Source of the DNA: Aldehydirespirator sp028819505
GTDB lineage: Bacteria; Actinomycetota; Acidimicrobiia; Acidimicrobiales; Aldehydirespiratoraceae
NCBI GenBank assembly: GCA_965207755.1
Contig: OZ242297.1
Coordinates: 806,001 to 870,000, forward strand
Direction: 5' to 3'
Length of the DNA: 64,000 nucleotides
The translations under genes and the position numbers were made by a program. The notes beneath the pieces were generated by a model, which was given only the letters and a program-made list of their open reading frames with translations, was not told the origin of the DNA and searched no databases. The first letter of the stretch is position 1; each line of letters opens with the position of its first letter. This document shows, piece by piece, positions 1-8,682 of this stretch.

Positions 1-438
1 CTGGGCCTCGCACATGGCGTAGTAGACGGCCAGCACGCCCGGACCGTCGGTGATCGACTCCACGTTGCCGTCGGCGTTGAGGTTGAGGTTCACCCCGTGA
101 ATCTGGAATCACACGTCGGTCGGCTCGGTGTTGTCGTCCGGGGTGGCGAGGGTATGGACGCTGCCGGCCGGCTCGAACAGGAAGGACCCGGCCCGGTTGA
201 CCTCCGGGTACTCGAGGTACTTCCAGGCGCCGCTGAGGGTGTGGGCGTACACCGGTCCGGTATGGCGATGGGTCTGGATCACCACGCCGGGGGCGAACCG
301 GTTGCGCACGATCCACAGGCCCTCGTCGTCGCGCACCATCAGCACCTTGAGCTCGATGCCGCCCCCGGCGTCGGCCCACGGCATCTCCTCCTCGCCCCGG
401 TGGATGGTGGTGGGCGCCTCGACCCCGGTGACGGGCAT
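1..438 (-). pseudogene. Cupin, 2,4'-dihydroxyacetophenone dioxygenase-like, interrupted by in-frame TGA; runs off window
   Basis: The ATG at 438-436 follows an AGGAGG ribosome site. The 109 residues read to a TGA at 111-109 have cupin character: an early acidic stretch, HRHTGPVYAHTLSG as metal-ligand motif 1, and a second FEPAGSVHTL motif near residue 90. The same frame continues past the TGA with a sensible family-like tail (FQIHGVNLNL, then DGPGVLAVYYAMCEAQ) to the window edge, so one codon breaks an otherwise intact gene. The change is one base from TGG (Trp). It may be a real nonsense mutation, a population variant or a sequence error. Such enzymes are small Fe-dependent C-C cleaving dioxygenases, but the substrate here is unknown. 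The 5' end lies just downstream of the PAC2 gene, same strand, 20 bp away. Confidence 0.7.
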
Positions 439-458
439 GTCGTTGCCTCCTGGCTCTG

Positions 459-1316
459 TCAACCGGAATTGTCCTGCTGGCGCAGGAAGCGCTCGAACTC
501 GGCGCCGAGATCGTCGGGACTGGGGACGCTGCGCTTGGCCCGGGCGTCGGCTCGGGCCTCGAGGCGCTTGACGTAGGCCACCACGTCGTCGTCGGAGTCC
601 ATGGCGTCGTTGACCCGCTGCTCCCACTCCGCGGCGGCCTCGTCGAGCTCGGACCAGCCGGTGGGCAGCCCGGTCACCCGCTCGAAGCGCTCCAGCAGGG
701 CGCGGGCCCCCTTGGGGTTCGGCGCGCCCGACACGTAGTGCGGCACCGCCACCCGCAGCGACACGGCCGGGACCCCGAGCCTCTCGAAACGATCGTGGAG
801 CACGCCCACGATCCCGGTCGGGCCCTCGTAGGAGGGCCGGTCGAGCCCCCAGGCCTTGGCCAGGCCCGGGTCGGTGGTGGAGCCGGTCACCCCGAAGGGG
901 CGGGTGTGGGGTATGTCGGCGATGTGCGCGCCCACCGTCACCAGCGCGGCGGCCCCGCTTCGCTTCGCCAGCTCGACGACCACCTCGGCGTAGGAACGCC
1001 ACCTCAGCTGCGGCTCCGCTCCCACCACCAGCACCAGGTCGTGGCGGGCGTCCGGCGGGCGCAGCACGTGCACGTCGTTGGAGGGCCACACGATGTCCCG
1101 CCGCTCGTCGCGCAGGCGGACGATGGGCCTCTGCTCGGCGAAGTTGAAGAACTCCTCGGGGTCGATGTGCGCCACCCTGATCGAGTCGCTGCGCTCGCTC
1201 AGCCACTCGAGCGCGCCGGTCGCCGCGCCGCCAACGTCGAACCAGCCCTGGTAGGCCGTCACCAGGATCGGCGACCGGAGCTCGGGCAGCGTCGCATCCC
1301 AGACCAGATAGCTCAC
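459..1316 (-). CDS. PAC2 family protein (proteasome-assembly-chaperone fold)
   Basis: The 285-residue protein has the PAC2 pattern: an N-terminal LVTAYQGWFDVGGAATGAL segment, a central strand ending LVVVGAEPQLRW, then VTVGAHIADIPHTRPFGVTG. The C-terminal part is helical and charged, with an acidic DSDDD patch and a second helix used in the actinobacterial versions. I chose the GTG at 1316 because a GGGGA sequence precedes it and the conserved fold starts a few residues later; the open frame upstream has no conserved look. Actinobacterial PAC2 proteins are widespread and mostly uncharacterised; their link to the actinobacterial proteasome is by homology. It probably forms a unit with the downstream cupin gene. 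Confidence 0.8.
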   Translation of the reverse strand: MSYLVWDATLPELRSPILVTAYQGWFDVGGAATGALEWLSERSDSIRVAHIDPEEFFNFAEQRPIVRLRDERRDIVWPSNDVHVLRPPDARHDLVLVVGAEPQLRWRSYAEVVVELAKRSGAAALVTVGAHIADIPHTRPFGVTGSTTDPGLAKAWGLDRPSYEGPTGIVGVLHDRFERLGVPAVSLRVAVPHYVSGAPNPKGARALLERFERVTGLPTGWSELDEAAAEWEQRVNDAMDSDDDVVAYVKRLEARADARAKRSVPSPDDLGAEFERFLRQQDNSG

Positions 1317-1570
1317 TCCCCAAGCATGGCGCGGATTGCACCCGGAACGCACGCCCAGGATCGGGATGGCCGTCGTGGCCGTCGCTGGCGTGTTGGACGC
1401 GAGCGCCGAGGGGGCTATGTTTGATGACCGTGACCACCTTCGCCGATCTCCTGCTTCTCGTGTAGGCGAGCGCCACATATCGGTGCTCGCCGATCCCCTC
1501 GTGCCTCTGGCCGGGGGGATTTGTGCTTGTTGGGACCCGAACCCGAACACCCCCACCAAAGGACAAGACG

Positions 1571-3319
1571 ATGCCCGCGCCAAAGACGATGCTCACGCCA
1601 AAGACAATGCCGTTCACCAAGTACCGGCCCTACCCGGGAGTCGAGCTGGCCGACCGCACCTGGCCGGACCGGCGGATCGCCAAGGCGCCGCTGTGGTGCT
1701 CGGTCGACCTGCGGGACGGCAACCAGGCCCTGGTCGACCCCATGGACATCGGTCGCAAGCAGCGCATGTACGACCATCTCGTCGACATGGGCTTCCCCGA
1801 GATCGAGGTGGGCTTCCCGGCCGCCTCCCAGCCCGACTTCGACTTCTGCCGCAAGCTCATCGAAGAGGACCTGATCCCCGACGGGGTCACCATCCAGGTG
1901 CTCACCCAGGCTCGCGACGAGCTCATCGAGCGCACCTTCGACGCCGTGGCCGGGGCGCCCCGGGCCATCGTGCACCTCTACAACTCCACCTCCGTCACGC
2001 AGCGGCGGGTGGTGTTCCGCACCGACCGGGCCGGCATCGTGGAGATCGCGGTGAACGGCGCCGAGCAGTGCATGCGCGGCCTCGACCGGGCCCGGAAGGC
2101 CGGCGACGCCGACGGCATCCGCTTCGAGTACTCGCCGGAGAGCTACACCGGCACCGAGCCCGACTTCACGGTGGAGGTGTGCGAGGCGGTCATGGACGTG
2201 ATCGGCCCCACCCCCGACTGGCCGCTGATCCTGAACCTGCCGGCCACCGTGGAGATGTCGTCGGCCAACATCTACGGCGACATGATCGAGCGCTTCCACC
2301 GCGACATCCGCGACCGCGACTCGATCGTGCTGTCGCTGCACCCCCACAACGACCGGGGCACCGCGGTGGCCGCGGCCGAGTTCGGCATCATGGCCGGCGC
2401 CGACCGGGTGGAGGGCACCCTGTTCGGCAACGGCGAGCGCACCGGCAACGTCGATGTGGTCACCATCGCGCTGAACCTGTTCACCCAAGGGGTCGACCCC
2501 GAGCTCGACATCAGCGACATCGAGGAGGCCCGCCGGGTGTTCGAGTACGCCAACCGGATGACCGTGCCCGAGCGGCACCCGTACGTGGGCGATCTCGTGT
2601 ACACGGCCTTCTCGGGAAGCCATCAGGACGCCATCAAGAAGGGCATGGCCGCCATCTACGACGTGGCGCCGGGCGAGCCGCTGACCGGCGACTACGACGT
2701 GTGGGACGTCCCCTACCTGCCGGTCGACCCCCGCCACCTCGGCCGAAGCTACGAGGCGGTGGTGCGGGTCAACAGCCAGTCGGGCAAGGGCGGCGTGGCC
2801 TACGTGCTGCTGCACGAGTACGGCCTGGACCTTCCCCGCGGCCTGCAGGTGGACTTCTCCAAGCAGATCCAGACCGTCACCGAGGACACCGGCACCGAGA
2901 TCACCTCCTACGAGATACACCGCCGGTTCATGGCCTCCTATGTGGAGCCGGAGCGGCCCTGGGTCGAGCTGATCGGCCATCGAGCCACCACCGACACCAT
3001 CGGCGCATCACGCACCGATCTCGAGGCCCGTCTGCGAGTCGATGGCGCCGAGCGCACGATCCGCGGCTCGGGCAACGGCCCCATCGACGCTTTCGTGTCG
3101 GCCATGCAGGCCGGCGGCCTGTTCGCGGGCAAGGTCGTCGACTACTACGAGCACGCCATCGGCGCCGGCAGCGACGCCACCGCGGCCGCTTACGTCGAGG
3201 TCGACACCGGCGACCGCTACTCCACCTGGGGGGTGGGCCTGCACGAGTCGATCGTGTCGGCCTCGCTTAGGGCGGTGGTGAGCACCGTCAACCGCATGCA
3301 CGCCACCGGGGTGCTCTAG
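1571..3319 (+). CDS. leuA: 2-isopropylmalate synthase
   Basis: LeuA condenses acetyl-CoA with 2-ketoisovalerate, the first committed step of leucine synthesis, in the cytoplasm. The 582-residue length fits the long actinobacterial form: catalytic HMGL-like TIM barrel, then the C-terminal regulatory (leucine-binding) domain. Diagnostic motifs are DLRDGNQAL near the N-terminus, HPHNDRGTAVAAAE (metal ligands) and GTLFGNGERTGNVD. The start is ambiguous: three in-frame ATGs lie in a short duplicated stretch (MPAPKT-MLTPKT-MPFTKY). I took the first ATG because an AAAGGA site lies 7 nt upstream; the family-like sequence starts at the third. It stands alone; leuB/C/D are not in the window. Confidence 0.93.
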   Translation: MPAPKTMLTPKTMPFTKYRPYPGVELADRTWPDRRIAKAPLWCSVDLRDGNQALVDPMDIGRKQRMYDHLVDMGFPEIEVGFPAASQPDFDFCRKLIEEDLIPDGVTIQVLTQARDELIERTFDAVAGAPRAIVHLYNSTSVTQRRVVFRTDRAGIVEIAVNGAEQCMRGLDRARKAGDADGIRFEYSPESYTGTEPDFTVEVCEAVMDVIGPTPDWPLILNLPATVEMSSANIYGDMIERFHRDIRDRDSIVLSLHPHNDRGTAVAAAEFGIMAGADRVEGTLFGNGERTGNVDVVTIALNLFTQGVDPELDISDIEEARRVFEYANRMTVPERHPYVGDLVYTAFSGSHQDAIKKGMAAIYDVAPGEPLTGDYDVWDVPYLPVDPRHLGRSYEAVVRVNSQSGKGGVAYVLLHEYGLDLPRGLQVDFSKQIQTVTEDTGTEITSYEIHRRFMASYVEPERPWVELIGHRATTDTIGASRTDLEARLRVDGAERTIRGSGNGPIDAFVSAMQAGGLFAGKVVDYYEHAIGAGSDATAAAYVEVDTGDRYSTWGVGLHESIVSASLRAVVSTVNRMHATGVL

Positions 3320-3330
3320 ATGAGCGCTCC

Positions 3331-3456
3331 GGCGCAGGATCTCGGGTTGGTTTTGGGCGTATGGCGCCCGTTTTGCCCCCGAGATTGGCTGGGGGCGGCT
3401 GGCGCAGGATCTCGGGTTGGTTTTGGGCGTATGGCGCCCGTTTTGCCCCCGAGATT
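3331..3456. repeat. Two tandem 70-bp units, each with a two-stem hairpin
   Basis: A 56-bp sequence occurs at 3331-3386 and 3401-3456, perfectly repeated with a period of 70 bp. Each copy folds as ATCTCGGG pairing with CCCGAGAT (3339-3385 and 3409-3455), then an internal loop, then GGGCG pairing with CGCCC. The position after leuA would suit a transcription terminator, but there is no U-tract. Confidence 0.8.
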
Positions 3457-3500
3457 CGTCGGGCTGGCGCGGCGGGGCGGTGAGGCGGGCAGACTGGGCC

Positions 3501-4481
3501 GTGGCCTTCTCGCTGATCCGCTTCAACTTCATGTCGCCCGACCCCACCGACGGGCAGGCGATGAGCGACCGGTACCGGGCCGGGCTGGAGATCGCCCGCT
3601 ACGCCGACAGCCACGGCTTCAACGCGGTGTCACTCGAGGAGCACCATAGCACGCCCATGGCCTGGTGCCCGACGCCGCTGCTCAACGCGGCCATGATCCT
3701 GTCGAGCACCGACAGCCTCATGGTCACCATCTCGGCTCTGCTGCTGCCGCTGCACGACCCGGTCCGGGCCGCCGAGGACATCGCGGTCATCGACCTGGTC
3801 AGCCCGGGCCGGCTCGTGATCGTCACCGGCCTCGGCTACAGGCCGGTGGAGTACGCCGCCATGGGCAAGGAATGGGGGCGCCGCGGCAGGATCCTCGACG
3901 AGGCGCTGGAGGTGATGCTCACCGCCTGGAAGGGCGAGCCCTTCACCCACAACGGCGAGACCGTGCAGGTGCTGCCCATGCCCCGCACCCGGCCCCATCC
4001 CATGGTGCTGGTGGGCGGATCGTCGCCCGCGGCCGCCCGGCGGGCCGCCCGGCTGGGACTGCCGATGCAGCTACCGGGCCAGTTCCCCGATATCGAGGCC
4101 CTCTACTACGCCGAGTGCGAGCGCCACGGCACTCAAGGCTTCTGCATCGCCCCCGACAACGTCGTGATGCTCAACGTGGCCACCGACCCCGACCGGGTTT
4201 GGGCCGAGCACGGCGAGTGCTTCATGCTCGAAGCCATGACCTACAAGGGCTGGCAGCCGCCGGGGCAGACCTCGGCGGTGTGCTCGTCGGCCACCACCGT
4301 CGAGGAGTTGCGAGCCGAGGGCATCTACAGGGTGCTCACACCGGCCGAGGCGGTGGACCTGGCCCGCAGCACCGGGACGCTGGCCCTGCACCCGCTGGTG
4401 GGCGGCATGCCCATCGACGAGGCCTGGTCGAGCGTCCATCTGACGGCCGAACAAGTGCTGCCCGCTCTGGCAGAATCCTGA
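3501..4481 (+). CDS. LLM-class flavin-dependent oxidoreductase (luciferase-like)
   Basis: This 326-residue luciferase-like TIM barrel begins FSLIRFNFMSPDP and carries VSLEEHHSTP near the N-terminus, DLVSPGRLVIVTGLGYRPVE in the middle and PHPMVLVGGSSPAAARRAARLGL later, all typical of bacterial luciferase-like F420- or FMN-dependent oxidoreductases. I used the GTG at 3501, which aligns with the usual beta-1 strand; the longer frame would start inside the upstream tandem repeat and is unlikely. Fourteen bases after its stop lies the crotonase gene, so the two probably form an operon acting on a CoA thioester. Substrate and cofactor cannot be told from sequence; CofC at 14.8 kb shows that F420 is plausible. 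Confidence 0.85.
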   Translation: MAFSLIRFNFMSPDPTDGQAMSDRYRAGLEIARYADSHGFNAVSLEEHHSTPMAWCPTPLLNAAMILSSTDSLMVTISALLLPLHDPVRAAEDIAVIDLVSPGRLVIVTGLGYRPVEYAAMGKEWGRRGRILDEALEVMLTAWKGEPFTHNGETVQVLPMPRTRPHPMVLVGGSSPAAARRAARLGLPMQLPGQFPDIEALYYAECERHGTQGFCIAPDNVVMLNVATDPDRVWAEHGECFMLEAMTYKGWQPPGQTSAVCSSATTVEELRAEGIYRVLTPAEAVDLARSTGTLALHPLVGGMPIDEAWSSVHLTAEQVLPALAES

Positions 4482-4495
4482 GACAGGAGGCGTCC

Positions 4496-5275
4496 ATGGA
4501 CTATCAGAACCTGCTGTACAAGCGTGACGACCGCTACGTGACGATCACGCTCGACCGGCCCGAGCGGCGCAACTGCCTGTCGTCGGAGATGCTCGCCGAG
4601 CTCGACGCAGCTCTGAGGGCCACCGGCGCCGAAGGCGATGTGGCCGGGGTGGTGCTGGCCGCCAACGGGCCGGTGTTCTCCTCGGGCCACGACCTGGCCG
4701 AGATGGCCGAGATGTCCGAAGCCGGCCTGCGGGAGCTGTTCGCGCTGTGCACCTCGGCCATGACCGCCATGGCCGAGATCCCGCAGGTGGTGGTGGCCAA
4801 GGTTCACGCCCTGGCCACCGCGGCCGGCGCCCAGCTGGCGGCCAGCGCCGACCTGATCGTGGCCAGCACCGAGGCCGCCTTCGCCACCCCCGGCGGCAAG
4901 GGAGGGCTGTTCTGCCACACCCCGATGGTGGCGGTGGCCCGGCCGCTGGGCCGCAAGCGGGCCGTGGAGATGGCCCTCACCGGCGACACCATCGACGCGG
5001 CCACCGCGCTGGAGTGGGGACTCGTCAACCGGGTGGTGCCTCCGGCGGACCTCGACGAGGCCACCATCGACCTGCTGGGCCGGGCCACCCGCGGAAGCCG
5101 CTACGCCAAGGGCATCGGCAAGCAGACCCTCTACGCCCAGATGGACATGGCCGTCGGCGACGCCTACGAACTGGCCATGGACGTGATGGCCGCCAACGCG
5201 GCCCGCGGCGACGGCGCCGAGTGGCCCAGGGCCTTCATCGAGAAGCGCCGCCCCGTCTGGACCCACACCGGCTAG
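4496..5275 (+). CDS. Enoyl-CoA hydratase/isomerase family protein, ECHDC3-like
   Basis: The 259-residue crotonase-fold protein starts at an ATG with an AGGAGG site 5 nt upstream. SSGHDLAEM and TAAGAQLAAS supply the oxyanion-hole regions. At the two positions where classical enoyl-CoA hydratase has catalytic glutamates, this protein has Gln (AGAQLA) and Gly (ATPGGKGGLFC). That pattern, and the GLFCHTPMVAVARPLGRK stretch, resemble the ECHDC3 group, whose reaction is poorly defined. Simple hydration activity should therefore not be assumed. It follows the LLM oxidoreductase by 14 bp. Confidence 0.87.
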   Translation: MDYQNLLYKRDDRYVTITLDRPERRNCLSSEMLAELDAALRATGAEGDVAGVVLAANGPVFSSGHDLAEMAEMSEAGLRELFALCTSAMTAMAEIPQVVVAKVHALATAAGAQLAASADLIVASTEAAFATPGGKGGLFCHTPMVAVARPLGRKRAVEMALTGDTIDAATALEWGLVNRVVPPADLDEATIDLLGRATRGSRYAKGIGKQTLYAQMDMAVGDAYELAMDVMAANAARGDGAEWPRAFIEKRRPVWTHTG

Positions 5276-5296
5276 CCCGCCGGCGCGTGCCACGAC

Positions 5297-5460
5297 GGCT
5301 GCGGACGCTCGGCGGACGTCCATCGGTTTGTGCCGGTGGGTCTCGCACGCCGCTTCGAGGCGGGTGAGGCTGCGGACGCTCGGCGGACGTCCATCGGTTT
5401 GTGCCGGTGGGTCTCGCACGCCGCTTCGAGGCGGGTGAGGCTGCGGACGCTCAGCGGCCG
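5297..5460. repeat. 71-bp tandem repeat, two full copies and a partial third overlapping a gene end
   Basis: Units start at 5297, 5368 and 5439 with an exact 71-bp period. The third copy merges into the last codons of the minus-strand peptidase gene that ends at 5451, so the repeat looks like a duplication of that gene's 3' end plus flank. Each unit can form an imperfect hairpin (CTCGCACGCC against GGCGGGTGAG). Confidence 0.85.
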
Positions 5461-6788
5461 TCCACCGACCAGTGCCAGGGCTCGCTGGGGAGGTTCTTGA
5501 GACCGAACCGGGGGGCGAGGCGCTGCAGCGCCCGGAACACGGCGCTGTTGCGGCTGGTGATGAGACGGCCGTTGTTCGTCAGGTCGATGGCCAGGCCCCG
5601 CTCGTGGTTGCTCCGGCCCGGCCGGGCGGTGGGCGGCCGGCAAGCGCTGGAAGGCTTGCTCCAGATCTCCCATTCCGAGGTGCCGCAGTGGGACCGGCGC
5701 AGGTTGATCTGCTCCTGGGCGGTCCGGTATCCCCAGCCGCCCAGGTTGAAGCCCTCCGCCTCCATGGCTGCGACCAGGCCGTCGACCGCCTCCGCGATCT
5801 GTTCGTGCACCTCGAAGCCGCGCACCCAGACGAGCGGCAGGTCCGTGTCGGACGGGTCCACCGACTCGGCCAGCACCCGTCCCTCGGACGCCTCCTGCTC
5901 GGCTCTGAGACGGGCCTCCTCGGCTCTGCGCCGCGCCTCCTCCGCCCGGAGGCGGGCCTCCTCCTCTGCCCGCTGGCGGGCCAGGGCGTCGGCGATCCGG
6001 CGCTCGGCCGCCTCGATCTCGGCGGCCAGACCCGCGTCCAGCAGCTTGATCGTCTGGACCTCGTACAAACGCGTCTCGACCCGCTCCTCGGCCGCCGCCG
6101 ACAATGCTGCCTCGCGGTCGACTGCCGTTCGCAGTCCGGCGAGGATGAGGGCCGCCGCCCGGCGGTGGTCCTCGGCGGCGTCGGCCGCCTCGACGGCCTG
6201 GCGGCGCCAGCGGTCCAGTTCCTCGCCTATCCGGCGCAACTCGTCGATGTCGTCGATCCGGCTGCCTGTGGCGAACCCGGCCAGCGCTTCCTCGCGGGCG
6301 TTCTGCCACGGGTCGGCCCCGAGGGCGCTGAACGTTCCGGTCGGTGCCTGGAACGAGACGTACGACTCGATCACCGCCTCCCGCAGACCCTCCTGGGTGG
6401 CGAGCAACTCGTCCTCCAGCGCCGAGATCCTGGATACGGCCTCATTCACGATGGCCTCGGCGTCAATCACGGCCCGCTCGGCCTCGTCGAGGGCCGCCTG
6501 CTGGGCGTCGACCGACGCCTGAGCCTTGTTCAGGGCGTCGATCAGGTCCTCGGCCTCGGCGGTGGCCGCGTCGAGGCTCCCGGCCGCGGCCTCCGCCGCC
6601 CTTTCCAGCTCCTCGCGCTGGGCCTTGGTGTCCCTGACGGCCTGCCGGCCCTGCCTGATGACCTCCTCGTCGCTCTGGGCGGCGGCGGACCCCGCCGCGG
6701 CCGCGACCGTCAGCAGGAGCGCGAGCACGGCCAGCCCGCGGCGCCTGCGGGCCGGACGGAACGAACGGCAGGGGGATCTCACGGTCAT
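5451..6788 (-). CDS. Secreted coiled-coil protein with C-terminal D-Ala-D-Ala carboxypeptidase (VanY) domain
   Basis: The 445-residue protein begins with a signal peptide (Arg-rich start, then LAVLALLLTVAAAAGSAAA). Residues about 40-300 are charged heptad-like coiled coil, similar in style to the helical region of CwlO/PcsB-type cell-wall proteins. The C-terminal 130 residues are a VanY/D-Ala-D-Ala carboxypeptidase domain: GGWGYRTAQEQINLRR, SNHERGLAIDL (zinc ligands His and Asp) and EPWHWS (third zinc ligand region). It would trim peptidoglycan stem peptides outside the membrane. The ATG at 6788 follows a GGTGAAAG site; a TTG 24 bases upstream is less likely. The 3' end lies in a tandem repeat. 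Confidence 0.85.
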   Translation of the reverse strand: MTVRSPCRSFRPARRRRGLAVLALLLTVAAAAGSAAAQSDEEVIRQGRQAVRDTKAQREELERAAEAAAGSLDAATAEAEDLIDALNKAQASVDAQQAALDEAERAVIDAEAIVNEAVSRISALEDELLATQEGLREAVIESYVSFQAPTGTFSALGADPWQNAREEALAGFATGSRIDDIDELRRIGEELDRWRRQAVEAADAAEDHRRAAALILAGLRTAVDREAALSAAAEERVETRLYEVQTIKLLDAGLAAEIEAAERRIADALARQRAEEEARLRAEEARRRAEEARLRAEQEASEGRVLAESVDPSDTDLPLVWVRGFEVHEQIAEAVDGLVAAMEAEGFNLGGWGYRTAQEQINLRRSHCGTSEWEIWSKPSSACRPPTARPGRSNHERGLAIDLTNNGRLITSRNSAVFRALQRLAPRFGLKNLPSEPWHWSVDGR

Positions 6789-7118
6789 GGTGCTTTCACC
6801 GCCCGCCAACAACCGCAGCCCAAGCTACCAGGACCGGCGCCCCGACAGCGGGCGTGCCCGAAGAGCTCGCCGATGAGTTCTCCCTGGTCGGCCCGGTCGG
6901 GCACAGCCGGGAGCGGCCGCAGGCCCTGGAGGAGTCGCCGGCCACGACGCTGAACGGGGCCGCCCGATCCGAGCAGGAGTGCCGGCAGGCGGTGGAGTTC
7001 GTCAGGGGCGGAGGCCATCGAGGACGCCCAGTTCGCCGGCAGCGTGGTCGTGCCGGCAGGCGGTGGAGTTCGTCAAGGGCGGAGACGCCCCGCCGGCCTG
7101 GTTCCCCGGGAGCGTGTC
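6789..7118. repeat. Intergenic region with a 71-bp period duplication (6980 and 7051)
   Basis: This 330-bp stretch between two minus-strand genes has no convincing gene. A 33-bp segment with one mismatch starts at 6980 and again at 7051, a 71-bp period; the sequence after each copy is related but degraded. It matches in size the other tandem repeats of the window but not in sequence. Confidence 0.7.
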
Positions 7119-8333
7119 TCAGTGCCGGTAGGGGATCGGCATCGACGCGCTGGGGGGCGGGGTAGTCTTGATGTCCGGCGGCGGCGCGTTCCACTCCGGG
7201 TACTTGCGCACCGCGCCGGCCCGGTACTTCTCGGTGGAGTGCACCCGGTCCGGGTCGAACTCGGGGATCACCTGGTCGCCGAAGATCTCGATCATCTCGA
7301 GTATCTCCTCGTACTCGAAGCCCTCGTTGGGCAGGCCGAACACCAGCTGGTCGGTGCCCACGGCGACATAGGACTTCTCCAGCTGCTCGCATACCTCCTC
7401 GGGCGTGCCGCACAGCATGTAGCCGGCGTCGATGGCGAAGTCGAGGGTGGCCTCGTCGGGCAGGCCGGTGGGCGGCTCGGGCCAGGTGGGGGCGCCCTCC
7501 CGCTTGGGGATGGTGTCGTGGTACAGGCACACCATCGAGTACAGGTAGCCCCGGCCGTGCATCAGCGCGATCTCCCGCGCCCGGTCGCGGTCCTCCAGGC
7601 AGATGACGGCGTTGGTCATCATCACGTTGTCGTTCATGTAGGCGCCGTGGGGCTCGGAGCACTCCGCGACGGCCTCCTTGTAGCTGTCGATGCGGCCCTT
7701 GAGGGCGGGCGCGGGCTCGAAGTTGAAGGCGATGGCGCCGATGCCCATGCTGCCGGCGGTGGCGAAGGTGGCCGGGTTGCCGCAGGCCACCCACAGCGGA
7801 GGGTGGGTGCCGTCGAGGGGTTTGGGGAGGATGTTGTGGTTGGGCGGCACACCGAAGTGCTCGCCCTCGTAGGAGTAGTCCCGCTGGGCCCACATGCGGG
7901 GTATCTCGGTCATCACCTCGTTCCACATGGCCTTGGTCTCGGAGGTGAGGGTGCCGTTGAAGGTGGCCACCTCGTGGCTGCCGGCACCCCGGCCGGTGCC
8001 GAACTCGAAGCGTCCCTCGCAGAAGTGGTCGAGCATGGCGGCCCGCTCGGCGATGCGAACCGGATGCTCCTTGGTGGTGGGCAGGCTGGTGATTGCCGTG
8101 CCCAGGTGGATGTAGCCGGTCTGGGCCGCGATCCAGCCGATCATCACCTCCGGCGCCGACATGTGGCTGTACTCGGTGAGGCAGTGGTGCTCCCCGAACC
8201 AGGCGAACTTCCAGTTGTGTTTGTCGGCCAGGATCACATACGACGCCTCGCGCATCAGCATGAGGTGTTCGTGCTCGGGAATGTGCGCCGACGGGCCCGG
8301 TATGTAGCCGTTCTGGAATATCCCGAACTCCAT
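7119..8333 (-). CDS. LLM-class flavin-dependent oxidoreductase (luciferase-like monooxygenase)
   Basis: The 404-residue protein has the features of the larger luciferase-like monooxygenases: MEFGIFQNGYIPG start, WFGEHHCLTEYSHMSAPEV, GTAITSLPTTKEHPVRIAERAAMLDH and FEFGTGRGAGSHEVATF. It aligns well with alkanal monooxygenase alpha-type proteins. The ATG at 8333 is preceded by AGGGAGG. Upstream frames run into the repeat region and are rejected. It stands alone between repeat-rich gaps. The substrate is not predictable; the cofactor could be FMN or F420. Confidence 0.87.
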   Translation of the reverse strand: MEFGIFQNGYIPGPSAHIPEHEHLMLMREASYVILADKHNWKFAWFGEHHCLTEYSHMSAPEVMIGWIAAQTGYIHLGTAITSLPTTKEHPVRIAERAAMLDHFCEGRFEFGTGRGAGSHEVATFNGTLTSETKAMWNEVMTEIPRMWAQRDYSYEGEHFGVPPNHNILPKPLDGTHPPLWVACGNPATFATAGSMGIGAIAFNFEPAPALKGRIDSYKEAVAECSEPHGAYMNDNVMMTNAVICLEDRDRAREIALMHGRGYLYSMVCLYHDTIPKREGAPTWPEPPTGLPDEATLDFAIDAGYMLCGTPEEVCEQLEKSYVAVGTDQLVFGLPNEGFEYEEILEMIEIFGDQVIPEFDPDRVHSTEKYRAGAVRKYPEWNAPPPDIKTTPPPSASMPIPYRH

Positions 8334-8397
8334 GGACCCTCCCTGGGGTGGACGGCAGGCAGCAGCGGCTGCCGGCGCCGAGGCTAACGGCGTCACT

Positions 8398-8447
8398 CCC
8401 GCTCTTGTTCGCCTTCGCTCACGGGCCGCTCGGGCCACGGCCTCGCT
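8398..8447 (+). repeat. Dispersed 49-50 bp repeat, copy 1 of 3
   Basis: The sequence from CCCGCTCTTG to CGGCCTCGCT recurs at 15480-15528 (same strand) and 63566-63614 (inverted) with only a few differences. It has internal dyads (GGGCC around CGCTC, and GAGCG/CGCTC pairs). All three copies lie between genes, so this is a REP-like element rather than coding sequence. Confidence 0.8.
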
Positions 8448-8452
8448 AGACG

Positions 8453-8640
8453 CCTCGCGGAAGACTCCGATGGATCGCTCCCTTTCCGCCTCACGTCGAT
8501 GGAGGCCTCGCTGCGGCGCAGGTAGGCCTCGCGGAAGACTCCGATGGATCGCTCCCTTCCGCCTCACGTCGCTGGAGGCCTCGCTGCGGCGCAGGTAGGC
8601 CTCGCGGAAGACTCCGATGGATCGCTCCCTTTCCGCTCGG
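8453..8640. repeat. 73-74 bp tandem repeat, about 2.5 copies
   Basis: Units begin at 8453, 8527 and 8600. They share GCGGAAGACTCCGATGGATC with 1-bp indels and a few changes. The block fills the gap between the LLM oxidoreductase and the methyltransferase, directly beside a dispersed REP-like element. Confidence 0.85.
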
Positions 8641-8682
8641 CCTCTGGCTGTGGCCAAGGTCGGCGCGGTTAGGGTCGGCGGG

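Noticed and set aside
109..111. TGA read as selenocysteine
   Set aside because: No hairpin of SECIS type was evident, and cupin dioxygenases of this group are not selenoproteins.
1439..1570. Leader peptide or attenuator before leuA
   Set aside because: No leucine-codon-rich short frame or clear terminator pair was found.
3665..4470. Alternative frame through the LLM oxidoreductase leading into the crotonase
   Set aside because: It is a shadow in another frame; the oxidoreductase motifs lie in the 3501-4481 frame.
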